DNA of 64,000 nt from an uncultured Bacteroidia bacterium (GTDB lineage: Bacteria; Bacteroidota; Bacteroidia; Bacteroidales; UBA932), in assembly GCA_902780935.1 (NCBI GenBank), contig CACZHP010000010.1:1-64000 (forward strand), given 5' to 3'. Both the position numbers and the translations under genes were made by a program. Each line of letters opens with the position of its first letter. The stretch's first letter is position 1. Below, in pieces: positions 35,543-44,113 of the stretch. The notes beneath the pieces were generated by a model. The model worked only from the letters and a program-made list of their open reading frames with translations, made no database searches and had not been told where the DNA came from.

Positions 35543-38146
35543 ATGAAAAAGATAGACAAGTTCATACTGACCTCGTTCATAGGACCATTTTTCATGATCC
35601 TGCTTGTCGTCATCTTCATCCTGATGATGCAGACCCTCTGGGTCTATATTGACGAGTTGGTCGGTAAGGGCTTGGACTTCAAAATCATAGCTGAATTCCT
35701 CTTCTGGGGCAGCTGCACCATCCTTCCCCTGGCCCTGCCGCTGGCCACTTTGCTGGCCTCGATGATGACCATCGGCAACATGGGCGAGAACAACGAGCTC
35801 ATAGCCCTCAAGGCCGCAGGAGTCTCGGTGTCAAGGGTCATGGCCCCGGTCATGATCGCCTCCGTATTCATCAGCATCGGCACCTACTTCGCAATAAATG
35901 AGCTTGTTCCCGTCGCCTACAATCAGATCTACACCCTCCGGGACGACATCAAAAGGACCAAGAACGAGATCAAGATCCCGGACGGTGTTTTCTACGACGG
36001 TGTCGAAGGGTATGTCCTCAGGGTCGAGAACACCAACCCCAAAGGGGTCATGAACGGGGTCATGCTCTACGACCATCACGGCAAGGGCAACACCAGGCTC
36101 ACCATAGCGGATTCAGCCGAGATCAGGATGTCGAAGGACAAGTCGTACCTCACCATCAAGATGTACGACGGTACCAACTACCAGGAGACCAACGAGAAAG
36201 ACGGCAGGAAAGAGACCCACCAGCTCCAGAAGATCAATTTCTCGAAGCAGGAGATGGTGGTGACCCTCGAGAACTACGCTTTCCAGAAGTCCGACAGCGC
36301 CCGTTTCGGCGACCAGGTAAGGACCCTTCCGATGTGGAAGCTCAAAGAGGAGCAAGTCCGGCTTGTGGATGAGAGGGACAGCGTGAAGGCGCTGCAGCTG
36401 ATGACCACGGCGGCTTCCTACCTATTCACTTTGAGAAGCCAGCTGGACACCGCCGCATCGGGAATATCCCATAACTTCGAGGACAAGGACTACCTGAGCT
36501 TCAAAGACGACCAGTCCACCTCGCAGGCGCTTGAAAGGGCGTCCAACACGGCAAGGCAGTTCCAGTCCGCCATCGAGAGCTACGAGTTTGGCGCTTTCGA
36601 CTACACCGTGAAGCTCCGCTGGACAGCACTCGAGTTCCTGAGGCGCTACGGCCAGGCGATCGCCTGTTTCATAATGTTCTTCATCGGAGCGCCTTTGGGG
36701 GCACTGATCAGGAAAGGAGGGCTTGGTGTCTCCGCTATAGTGGCTATCCTGTTCTTCGTGCTGTACTACATCGTGGACATCACTGGAGTGAAACTCGCTA
36801 GGGACGGAAGCGTCAGCGCATGGGTCGGAGCCTTCTTCTCGTCAATTTTGATGCTGGCAATAGGAATATTCCTCACATCCAAAGCCATACATGACACCGA
36901 CATGTCCAATCTCGACTCCATAAAGAACTGGTGGAGGAAGCTGAAGAGCAAAGTGGCCGGATTCTTCAGGAAAACCAGGATCGTTTACATGGGAACTCCT
37001 GAGTTCGCCGTGGCTCCCTTGAAGGAGCTTCTTGACAAGAAATACAATGTCGCGGCTGTCGTGACAGTCGCCGACAAGCCGAGCGGCAGGGGCCAGAAAG
37101 TGAACGAGAGTGCCGTCAAGAGGTTCGCTGTCGAGCGGGGCATCCCGGTTCTACAGCCGGTAAAGCTCAAGGATCCCGAGTTCCTCGCCCAGCTTAAGGC
37201 ATTGAAAGCCGACATGTTCATAGTGGTGGCTTTCAGGATGTTGCCTGAGGAGGTCTGGAGCATGCCTAAGCTCGGAACCTTCAACCTCCACGCCTCGCTC
37301 CTGCCCCAGTACCGCGGAGCAGCTCCTATCAACTGGGCTGTGATCAATGGGGAGAGCAGGACCGGAGCCACCACCTTCATGATAGACAAGCAGATTGACA
37401 CCGGCGGGATCATCCTCCGCCAGGACATCCTGATAGGCAAGGACGACACGGCCGGGGACATCCACGACAAGCTCATGGGAATCGGTGCCGAGATGGTCGT
37501 TCAGACCGCTCAGGGGCTCATTGAGAAGAACGTGGAGACCAGGGTGCAAAGGAGCTTCATCCAAGGCTCTGAGGTCTTGAAGCCGGCCCCGAAACTCACC
37601 AGGGAGCTCTGCCATATCGACTGGAACGACTCCACCAGACAGATCCACAACCTCATCCGTGGCCTCAGCCCCTATCCCGCGGCCTTCACCGAGCTCGTCA
37701 AAGTCGACTCCGCCCCCATCCAGCTCAAGATCTACTCCGCCGAACCTGTCACTGCCACCGAACCTGTCATCCTGAGCGAAGCGAAGGATCTCACCTCCCT
37801 GCCGTCAGGGAGGGACGGTGGTTCAGACGCCTCGCTTCGCTCGGCCCCACCGCTCGCGTCGCATAGCGACGCTCCGGTCCCCCCTCTTACAGTGCCGAGG
37901 GTGGCATGGCCTTCACTCACCGTCCCTCCCATGACGGCCCCTGGAACGATCATTTCCGACGGGAAGTCGTATCTGTGGATAACGACAGTGGACGGAGCCA
38001 TCTCCGTGAAGGAGGTGCAGCTGGCCGGAAAGAAGAGAATGGGCATCGAAGCGTTCCTCCTGGGCTTCAGGGAGCCGGAGACTTATTCAACAACTCCTGG
38101 CACCTCCAAATCTGAGATAGCCAAGACCAAGGTCCAGAACCAATGA
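35543..38146 (+). CDS. Fusion of LptF/LptG-family permease and methionyl-tRNA formyltransferase
   Basis: A single 867-residue frame joins two unrelated proteins. Residues 1 to about 470 are a YjgP/YjgQ (LptF/G) permease of the lipopolysaccharide export ABC system, with six membrane segments, three at each end, and a periplasmic domain between. Residues about 478-867 are a complete methionyl-tRNA formyltransferase, starting RIVYMGTPEFAVAPL and carrying the catalytic FNLHASLLPQYRGAAPIN and DTGGIIL blocks. No stop or frameshift separates them. A restart at the in-frame ATG 36902 (residue 454) could make a free 414-residue Fmt. The C-terminal Fmt domain contains translated repeats of family A and B (residues 742-799). 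Confidence 0.9.
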   Translation: MKKIDKFILTSFIGPFFMILLVVIFILMMQTLWVYIDELVGKGLDFKIIAEFLFWGSCTILPLALPLATLLASMMTIGNMGENNELIALKAAGVSVSRVMAPVMIASVFISIGTYFAINELVPVAYNQIYTLRDDIKRTKNEIKIPDGVFYDGVEGYVLRVENTNPKGVMNGVMLYDHHGKGNTRLTIADSAEIRMSKDKSYLTIKMYDGTNYQETNEKDGRKETHQLQKINFSKQEMVVTLENYAFQKSDSARFGDQVRTLPMWKLKEEQVRLVDERDSVKALQLMTTAASYLFTLRSQLDTAASGISHNFEDKDYLSFKDDQSTSQALERASNTARQFQSAIESYEFGAFDYTVKLRWTALEFLRRYGQAIACFIMFFIGAPLGALIRKGGLGVSAIVAILFFVLYYIVDITGVKLARDGSVSAWVGAFFSSILMLAIGIFLTSKAIHDTDMSNLDSIKNWWRKLKSKVAGFFRKTRIVYMGTPEFAVAPLKELLDKKYNVAAVVTVADKPSGRGQKVNESAVKRFAVERGIPVLQPVKLKDPEFLAQLKALKADMFIVVAFRMLPEEVWSMPKLGTFNLHASLLPQYRGAAPINWAVINGESRTGATTFMIDKQIDTGGIILRQDILIGKDDTAGDIHDKLMGIGAEMVVQTAQGLIEKNVETRVQRSFIQGSEVLKPAPKLTRELCHIDWNDSTRQIHNLIRGLSPYPAAFTELVKVDSAPIQLKIYSAEPVTATEPVILSEAKDLTSLPSGRDGGSDASLRSAPPLASHSDAPVPPLTVPRVAWPSLTVPPMTAPGTIISDGKSYLWITTVDGAISVKEVQLAGKKRMGIEAFLLGFREPETYSTTPGTSKSEIAKTKVQNQ
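37766..37791 (+). repeat. Repeat family A copy inside fmt
   Basis: The core ATCCTGAGCGAAGCGAAGGAT pairs ATCCT with AGGAT around a GAGCGAAGCGA loop, the same as the ftsA copy at 14253. It is translated VILSEAKDL. A short direct duplication, CGAACCTGTCA at 37741 and 37759, lies just before it. Confidence 0.85.
37801..37938 (-). repeat. Repeat family B copy inside fmt (reverse orientation)
   Basis: An inverted repeat frames the element: GGGAGGGACGGTG at 37808-37820 pairs perfectly with CACCGTCCCTCCC at 37918-37930, and the pairing extends outward with a one-base bulge. The 83-bp core at 37827-37909 is the reverse complement of the core at 39703-39785, differing only in seven bases of a central 13-bp stretch, which here forms a small palindrome (GCGTCGC TAT GCGACGC). 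Translation reads through as DASLRSAPPLAS and VPPLTVPRVAWP. Confidence 0.9.
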
Positions 38147-38799
38147 GCACAGCCGTGATCATAGGAGGAGGAGATTTCCCTCGAAAGCCATATCCAAGGG
38201 AACTCATCCGCAGGGCTGATGTCATCGTCTGCTGCGACGGCAATGCCTTGAAGGCTTTTCTGCGCAACCGGGAAAGCATATTCGGAGAAAACTCCAGGGA
38301 ACCGGACGCCATCGTGGGCGACATGGACTCGTTGAGCCCAGCCCTGGCCAAAAAATATTCTAAGCTCCTTGTCAGAATCAAGGAGCAGGACGACAACGAC
38401 CAGACTAAGGCTTTGCGGTTCATCCTGAACAACTTCCCGGATGTGGACACGGTCCATTTCATCGCCGCCACGGGCAAACGGGAGGACCACACCGTCGGCA
38501 ACCTGGGGCTGCTGATGGAATATGCCCGCTCGCTCCCCGGGCCCGCCCTCGACATGGTCTCCGACTACTCCACCGCCTTCGCCGTCACCGACAGCTGCAA
38601 GCTGTTCCTGGGCAAAGGACGCAGGATCTCCATCTTCAGCCCCGACAACAGCCTCAAGTTAACATCGAAGGGTCTTCAGTGGCAGACATCGGGCGTTGTT
38701 TTCGACAATTGGTGGCCCGCTACCCTGAACCGGACGATGGAAGACGCCGTCCAACTGACATTTTCTCATAAATCATTGGTACTCATAATCACGGATTAG
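38143..38799 (+). CDS. thiN: Thiamine pyrophosphokinase
   Basis: The enzyme makes thiamine pyrophosphate from thiamine and ATP. The 218-residue protein has the catalytic-domain motifs CCDGNALKA, DAIVGDMDSL (about residues 55-64), KEQDDNDQTKALRF and ATGKREDHTVGNLGLL, and a C-terminal vitamin-binding beta domain. It overlaps the fmt stop as ATGA. No thiamine riboswitch is seen upstream. Confidence 0.92.
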   Translation: MSTAVIIGGGDFPRKPYPRELIRRADVIVCCDGNALKAFLRNRESIFGENSREPDAIVGDMDSLSPALAKKYSKLLVRIKEQDDNDQTKALRFILNNFPDVDTVHFIAATGKREDHTVGNLGLLMEYARSLPGPALDMVSDYSTAFAVTDSCKLFLGKGRRISIFSPDNSLKLTSKGLQWQTSGVVFDNWWPATLNRTMEDAVQLTFSHKSLVLIITD

Positions 38800-38811
38800 G
38801 TATTTTTTGTA

Positions 38812-38819
38812 TATATTTG
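38812..38819 (+). promoter_or_regulatory. Possible -7 element before the polyferredoxin gene
   Basis: TATATTTG matches TAnnTTTG and lies 30 bases before the preferred start at 38849. No TTTG is found at the matching -33 distance, so this is a partial promoter match. It supports starting the protein at 38849 rather than at the in-frame ATG 38807, which would lie upstream of the transcript. Confidence 0.4.
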
Positions 38820-38848
38820 TCTTTTGCGAACAAATATCTATCTTAAAA

Positions 38849-40504
38849 ATGCTTAAGAAAATAAGAGTCCTGTTGGCGACTCTCTGCCTCGTGGCCATCA
38901 CGCTGCTTTTCCTGGATTTTACCGGGACGCTGCACCATTGGCTCGGCTGGCTCGCCAAAATCCAGTTCCTGCCAGCGGTCCTGGCTCTCAACCTCGTTGT
39001 CATCATTGCCCTTCTGCTGGTGACAATCCTTTTCGGAAGGATTTACTGCTCAGTGATTTGCCCTCTTGGAGTGTTCCAAGACGGCGTGGCGAACCTCAGC
39101 AATAAAGCCAAGAAAGGCAAGTATTCATATTCCAAGGAGATGAAATGGCTCCGCTATGGGGTGTGGGTGGTTTTCGTCGTCGCATTGATCGCTGGGGTCA
39201 ATGCCCTTGTCGCCCTTCTGGCGCCTTACAGCGCTTGGGGAAGGATCGTGCAGAACATTCTCGCTCCCGTCTGGCAGTGGGGCAACAACCTGCTGGCCGC
39301 CATCGCCGAGAAGCATGAGAGCTACGCCTTCTACAGCAAAGAGGTCTGGCTCAAGAGCCTTCCCACCTTCCTGGTGGCCCTCGGCACACTGGTCGCGGTG
39401 GTGATCCTGGCCTGGAAGAACGGCAGGACCTATTGCAACACTATCTGTCCCGTAGGCACGACGCTTAGTTTCTTCTCCCGCTTCGCGGCCTTCCGTCCGG
39501 TCATTGACGCGTCGAAGTGCAAAAGCTGCCATCTTTGCGAGCATAAGTGCAAGGCGGCGTGCATCGACATCGACGGTGGCAAGACGATTGACTACAGCCG
39601 CTGCGTGGACTGCTTCAACTGCATCGACAACTGCAAGTTCGGCGCCCTGAAATACCGTTTCGCCTGGGGCACGGAGCCGAATGGCACTCCGGCCAGGGCG
39701 AACCATGCCACCCTCGGCACTGTAAGAGGGGGGACCGGAGCGGAGCGGAGCGGAGCGAGCGGTGGGGCCGAGCGAAGCGAGGCGTTCGCACGGCCGGAGG
39801 TGCCATCCGGCGACTCCAATGCTCCGGCGGATAAGACGAGAAGGGCTTTCATGGTTGGAAGTGCCTTGGCATTAGGTGGTTCCGCCTTGTCTTCCGTAAA
39901 AGCAATGGCTCAGACCGAACCCGCTGACGACGAGCCGATAAAGATCGAGGGCGAGGGCGGATTCGCCGATATAGTCCCGAAGATCGCTCCTAAGCGCGCG
40001 GTCGCCATCACTCCGTTCGGATCCGAGAGCGTCAAAGCGTTCTACAGCCACTGCACCGCCTGCCAGCTTTGCGTCGCTGTCTGCCCCAACAACGTCCTGC
40101 GCCCTTCAAAGGACCTCAAGCACCTGATGCAGCCTGAGATGTCCTACGAGAGAGGCTACTGCCGCCCCGAATGCGTCAAATGCTCCGAGGTGTGCCCCGC
40201 CGGAGCGATCCTGAAGATCACCCCTGAGGAAAAGACCCAGTGGAAGGTCGGTACCGCAAGCATCGCCCCTTGGCTCTGCCTCGTGGACAACGGCACGGTC
40301 GAGGAATGCGGCAACTGCGCCCGCCACTGCCCTACCGGAGCTATCCTGATGGTCGAAAAGACAAGGGAAGACGGCAAGAAGGTCAGGATCCCCTCCGTCG
40401 ATGAGAGCAAGTGCATCGGCTGCGGAGCCTGCGAGAACCTCTGCCCGTCCAGACCAATAAGCGCTATCACAGTAAGCGGTTTCGAGATCCACCACAAAGC
40501 TTGA
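38849..40504 (+). CDS. Membrane polyferredoxin (NapH-like) with internal twin-arginine segment
   Basis: A 551-residue Fe-S protein with about four N-terminal membrane segments carrying YCSVICPLG and YCNTICPVG (NapH/CcoG-like), then ferredoxin clusters CKSCHLCEHKC and CVDCFNCIDNC, a linker, and further ferredoxin motifs CTACQLCVAVCPNN, CVKCSEVCPAGA and CGNCARHCPTGA, with CIGCGACENLCPS at the end. A twin-arginine segment, TRRAFMVGSALALGG (Arg331-Arg332), lies in the middle. The linker (residues 278-320) holds repeat family B. The start at 38849 is preferred by promoter position. It likely passes electrons across the membrane; the following aldo/keto reductase is its neighbour by 7 bases. Confidence 0.85.
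   Translation: MLKKIRVLLATLCLVAITLLFLDFTGTLHHWLGWLAKIQFLPAVLALNLVVIIALLLVTILFGRIYCSVICPLGVFQDGVANLSNKAKKGKYSYSKEMKWLRYGVWVVFVVALIAGVNALVALLAPYSAWGRIVQNILAPVWQWGNNLLAAIAEKHESYAFYSKEVWLKSLPTFLVALGTLVAVVILAWKNGRTYCNTICPVGTTLSFFSRFAAFRPVIDASKCKSCHLCEHKCKAACIDIDGGKTIDYSRCVDCFNCIDNCKFGALKYRFAWGTEPNGTPARANHATLGTVRGGTGAERSGASGGAERSEAFARPEVPSGDSNAPADKTRRAFMVGSALALGGSALSSVKAMAQTEPADDEPIKIEGEGGFADIVPKIAPKRAVAITPFGSESVKAFYSHCTACQLCVAVCPNNVLRPSKDLKHLMQPEMSYERGYCRPECVKCSEVCPAGAILKITPEEKTQWKVGTASIAPWLCLVDNGTVEECGNCARHCPTGAILMVEKTREDGKKVRIPSVDESKCIGCGACENLCPSRPISAITVSGFEIHHKA
39681..39806 (+). repeat. Repeat family B copy inside the polyferredoxin gene
   Basis: Left arm ATGGCACTCCGGCC (39681-39694) pairs with GGCCGGAGGTGCCAT (39792-39806) with a single-base bulge. 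The 83-bp core at 39703-39785 matches the fmt copy in opposite orientation at 76 of 83 positions. The central variable part is four GGAGC units here. It is translated NHATLGTVRGGTGAERS and the remainder stays in frame. Confidence 0.9.
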
Positions 40505-40511
40505 CAACACC

Positions 40512-41906
40512 ATGAAGAATATTAACAGAAGAGAATTCCTGAAGAAGACCGGAGAGGGCGCCGCCCTTGCCGGAGCGGTGGCGGTGGCCGGAGCCTGCGC
40601 CCCCAAGAAAACCGCCGAGACTGTAGCTGCCGCTGTCACCAGCGATGGTAAGGATGTCCTGGAGACCGGCAAAATGGAGCTCAGGACCAACCCGGGCAAT
40701 GGCGACAAGGTCTCCCTGCTCGGCTACGGCTGCATGCGCTTTACCATGAAAAAGGATTCCGACGGGAAAAGCATCGTCGACCAGGAGAATGTCAACACCT
40801 TGATTGATTATGCCTTGGCCCATGGCGTGAACTATTTCGACACGGCCCCCGTCTATCTCCAGGGCCAGAGCGAGAAGGCTGTGGGGATAGCCCTCAGCAG
40901 GCATCCCAGAGACAGCTACTACATCGCCACGAAGATGTCCAACTTCCAGAGCAACGACCGGAAAGTGGCCATGCAGCTGTACAACGACGCTTTCAAGAAC
41001 CTCCAGACCGACTATATCGACTACTACCTTCTCCACTCCCTCGGACGTGGCGGCGCGGAAGGGTTCAAGGCGCGTTTCGAGGACAACGGAGTCCTTGAAT
41101 TCCTCCTCAAGGAGCGTGAGAAAGGAAAGATCCGCCAGCTCGGACTGTCCTTCCATGGCGATCAGCCGTCGTTTGACGACATGATGGTCCTCCACGACAA
41201 GTACCACTGGGACTTCGTCCAGATCCAGATGAACTACTACGACTGGAAACACGCCGACGGGCGCAGGAACGTCAACGCTGAATATCTCTACAACGAGCTG
41301 GACAAGAGAGGAATTCCCATCGTGATCATGGAGCCCCTCCAGGGAGGGCGTCTCGCCAAGCCGGCTGAGAGCGTAGTGAACCGCCTGAAGGAGCGCGACC
41401 CACAGGCCTCGATCGCCTCATGGGCATTCCGCTTCGTTGGATCGTACCCAAGGGTTCTCAGCGTGCTGAGCGGCATGGTCTATATGGAGCACCTCCAGGA
41501 CAACCTCCGGACCTACATGGACTTCAAGCCATTGACTGAAGAAGAGTTGACCTTCCTGGACACTGACATTTCCGACATCATGGCCAACTACCCTACTGTC
41601 GAATGCAACGACTGCAAGTACTGCATGCCATGCCCTTACGGGATTGATATTCCGGGAATATTCATGCACTACAACAACTCTGTCAACCAGGGTACGCAGC
41701 CCCGCAATAAGGAGCAGGAGGACTACCGGAAGCTCCGCAAGGCATACCTTGTGAGCTACGACCGAGCGATCCCGACCCTGCGTCAGGCGGACCACTGCGT
41801 CGGGTGCAAGCAGTGCATCCCGAAGTGCCCTCAGAGCATTCCGATCCCCCGAGAGCTTCGGAGGATCGACGCCTATGTCGAGAAGCTGAAACAGGACACC
41901 TTATAA
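40512..41906 (+). CDS. Exported aldo/keto reductase with C-terminal ferredoxin domain
   Basis: A 464-residue oxidoreductase. The N-terminus is a twin-arginine signal with a lipobox-like end (NRREFLKKTG, Arg6-Arg7, then VAVAGACA), so export folded by Tat is likely. The TIM-barrel part has the aldo/keto tetrad pieces NYFDTAPVY (Asp, Tyr), IATKM (Lys) and YLLHSLG (His). The C-terminus has two Fe-S motifs, CNDCKYCMPCPYG and CVGCKQCIPKCPQS. It probably works with the polyferredoxin before it. The stop overlaps the stop of the convergent beta-helix gene by 6 bases. Confidence 0.88.
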   Translation: MKNINRREFLKKTGEGAALAGAVAVAGACAPKKTAETVAAAVTSDGKDVLETGKMELRTNPGNGDKVSLLGYGCMRFTMKKDSDGKSIVDQENVNTLIDYALAHGVNYFDTAPVYLQGQSEKAVGIALSRHPRDSYYIATKMSNFQSNDRKVAMQLYNDAFKNLQTDYIDYYLLHSLGRGGAEGFKARFEDNGVLEFLLKEREKGKIRQLGLSFHGDQPSFDDMMVLHDKYHWDFVQIQMNYYDWKHADGRRNVNAEYLYNELDKRGIPIVIMEPLQGGRLAKPAESVVNRLKERDPQASIASWAFRFVGSYPRVLSVLSGMVYMEHLQDNLRTYMDFKPLTEEELTFLDTDISDIMANYPTVECNDCKYCMPCPYGIDIPGIFMHYNNSVNQGTQPRNKEQEDYRKLRKAYLVSYDRAIPTLRQADHCVGCKQCIPKCPQSIPIPRELRRIDAYVEKLKQDTL

Positions 41907-43889
41907 AAGAGGCTTGTTAGAGGCCGTGCCTATCTCCTTAAAAGGAATGGGTCTGAGGCCAAAAGACTCCAGGATCTTCGGATCTAAATAGTATTCAAGA
42001 CTTTCCATCACGGGATCCTCTCCTATAGAGATCCCGTGATTGTTTTTAATGAAGTTCTGCCCCTTCTCGTCATAGAACATCCTGCGGCAACCGACCATCA
42101 GGTTGTTAACGATGATATTCCTGTCCACATTGGAGTGGATATCCCCGGAAAGGTCAGGATAACGGCTCCGGTAAAGAACCCCGTTAATGTCCACATCCTC
42201 GTACAGCTTCTTGACGACCTCTGGGCGGGTCAGGGCTTCATCCCACCTCTCCTGTCCCCAAGGCGAGAAACTGACACCTATGTTGCAATTATAGAACACG
42301 TTGTTTTCCACGACATTGTCCTTTCCTCCATGGATCTGGACCCCGCCGAAATGTCCTCCCCCCACGTTTCTGAATATATTCCCGTACACCTGCTGTCCGG
42401 ATATCATGTCATCGAACCGCACACCGGCTGACCCATGAAGCGAACCTCCCCGGATATTCTCCCAAAGGTTGTAGCGGACGACAAGTCCCCTTAGGCTATA
42501 ATTATAGAATATGTCGATTCCTCCCTGGTCATCACTCTCCTGCACGAGATCATGGAAATAATTGTATTCCACCAGGATATCATTTCCACCCAGATTCAGG
42601 GCCGAGGATGGACACTTGCTGAAATCGCAATGGGTGACAGTCAGACCACAACCTGTGAACCAGATTGAAGGCTCGTAGGTATGCCGGAAAAGGGATATGT
42701 TCTCGACGATAGTGTTATCGACAACATATCCGGAGGGTGTAAGTGTCTTCCTGTCCCCTCCGGAGAGCCTCATCCCACTATGGCCGAGAGTACCGAAATG
42801 GCATCCCGCTATTTTCAAATCGCGGGAGGAGTCAACATGAAGGGCATCCGACCCGAACATGAAAGCCTTTACCTCTTCTATCGCGACCCCTTTGCTATCC
42901 GAGACACCCAAAGCTGATCTCCGTCCTCCGACAAAGGTCAATCCCTTTATCTTGACATTCTCACAATCAGATACTTCCATCAAGAACTCTGCCCCAAGGA
43001 CCGATAACGTCACCTCGTCACCAGAAGTATATCCCCGAGGCGGATACCAATAAAGCATGCCCTCCGAACGGTCTATGTAATACTCCCCTGGAGAATCGAG
43101 GCCACGGAGAATATTCACTCCGCGGAACTTGAATCCATCCTTGTAGCCGTAATTATGCCATGGCGCCTCCAGAGTTATCGTCTTGGTCCGGGGATCTATT
43201 GAAGATATCTTCTGATAATCATCCCTCCAGTCCCAGCGGAAGTAAGCATATATCCAGGCATCCTTCTCATCCGCCCAAGAATCGATGAGCTCCTCCTTGT
43301 AAGCGAATATCCCTTCTTTTCTTGTCACATCATCCACCACCGTAGGGCCTTCCGCCGCCCCGGAAATCAGGAACCCTTCGTCCGGATAAGAAGCGATCCT
43401 CTGCCTTTCCCCCTTCCAATAAAGGTCAGTCAGACTGGCCTTCTCGCAGGCGGCACCAAGATTCTTAATACCCAGACCCGTAAGACTCACCTGCAGGACT
43501 TTCCCTCTTGCCTCAGGAGACAGGCGATTGAGAACACGCTTGTCCTTCAGTGTCTTAAGCCCTTTAATCATCCGGTCGCCCCGAATAAGAGGCTCAGCGC
43601 CCGGAGCTGCCTCAATGGAAATATTCCTGTCCTTGATCCCGCTCAGGACAAGGGCTTTCGAGGGAGAATAATCCCCGTCCATGACGATGAGCTTGACATC
43701 CCCTTCAGATTTCTGAATCTGGCTGAAAGCGTATTCCAGGGTCTTCCAAGGCCTCGAGGCTGTCCCGGGAGCCTTATCGCTTCCGGATGGGGAGACATAA
43801 TAATCAATGGGATTGGCGCTTAGGACAAAAGAAGAAAGGAATGAGAATAATACAAAGAGGAAGGATGAACGACAACTCATATAGCACAA
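41901..43889 (-). CDS. Exported right-handed parallel beta-helix protein
   Basis: The 662-residue protein has a signal peptide (start Met1, or Met4 MSCRSSFLFVLF) and a DUF1565-like opening with YYVSPSGSDKAPGTASRPWKTL (in part), followed by many Asn/Val/Ile-rich turns such as NVKIKGLTFVGG, NDILVEYNYFHDLV and NVVENNVFYNCNIGVSF, typical of pectate-lyase-like beta-helices. It is most likely a polysaccharide lyase or glycosidase, but no catalytic residues could be assigned. GC content by eye is lower than in the core genes, as with other accessory genes. Confidence 0.75.
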   Translation of the reverse strand: MCYMSCRSSFLFVLFSFLSSFVLSANPIDYYVSPSGSDKAPGTASRPWKTLEYAFSQIQKSEGDVKLIVMDGDYSPSKALVLSGIKDRNISIEAAPGAEPLIRGDRMIKGLKTLKDKRVLNRLSPEARGKVLQVSLTGLGIKNLGAACEKASLTDLYWKGERQRIASYPDEGFLISGAAEGPTVVDDVTRKEGIFAYKEELIDSWADEKDAWIYAYFRWDWRDDYQKISSIDPRTKTITLEAPWHNYGYKDGFKFRGVNILRGLDSPGEYYIDRSEGMLYWYPPRGYTSGDEVTLSVLGAEFLMEVSDCENVKIKGLTFVGGRRSALGVSDSKGVAIEEVKAFMFGSDALHVDSSRDLKIAGCHFGTLGHSGMRLSGGDRKTLTPSGYVVDNTIVENISLFRHTYEPSIWFTGCGLTVTHCDFSKCPSSALNLGGNDILVEYNYFHDLVQESDDQGGIDIFYNYSLRGLVVRYNLWENIRGGSLHGSAGVRFDDMISGQQVYGNIFRNVGGGHFGGVQIHGGKDNVVENNVFYNCNIGVSFSPWGQERWDEALTRPEVVKKLYEDVDINGVLYRSRYPDLSGDIHSNVDRNIIVNNLMVGCRRMFYDEKGQNFIKNNHGISIGEDPVMESLEYYLDPKILESFGLRPIPFKEIGTASNKPLL

Positions 43890-43931
43890 ATCATTTTTTA
43901 TGAATTATACCACAAGATACGATTTTTTTCT

Positions 43932-43939
43932 TATATTTG
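43932..43939 (+). promoter_or_regulatory. -7 element of the tRNA-Ser promoter
   Basis: TATATTTG fits TAnnTTTG and lies 27 bases before the first tRNA base. A matching TTTG at -33 is not seen. Confidence 0.5.
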
Positions 43940-43965
43940 CAGTCCCAACCACGGGAAGCAGTTTT

Positions 43966-44053
43966 GGAGAGATGCTCGAGTGGCTGAAGAGGCACGCCTG
44001 GAAAGCGTGTGTACCCCAAAAGGGTATCGCGAGTTCGAATCTCGCTCTCTCCG
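43966..44053 (+). tRNA. tRNA-Ser (anticodon GGA)
   Basis: Acceptor stem GGAGAGA (43966-43972) pairs with TCTCTCC (44046-44052). The anticodon stem is CACGC/GCGTG around the loop CTGGAAA, giving anticodon GGA for UCY codons. The T arm GCGAG TTCGAAT CTCGC is complete and the variable arm is long, as in tRNA-Ser. The discriminator is G44053 and CCA is not encoded in full. Confidence 0.97.
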
Positions 44054-44061
44054 CAAAAAAA

Positions 44062-44092
44062 GCCTCGCAGATAGTTCTGCGAGGCTTTTTTT
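44062..44092. terminator. Bidirectional intrinsic terminator after the tRNA
   Basis: GCCTCGCAG (44062-44070) pairs with CTGCGAGGC (44077-44085) around a six-base loop and is followed by seven T. Seven A precede it, so it can also end transcription from the phosphodiesterase gene on the minus strand. Confidence 0.9.
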
Positions 44093-44113
44093 GTCATTAT
44101 GACCGTCTTCACC

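Noticed and set aside
37741..37770. Target-site duplication of the repeat in fmt (CGAACCTGTCA twice)
   Set aside because: Both units lie on the same side of the family A element rather than flanking it, so it is not a normal target duplication.
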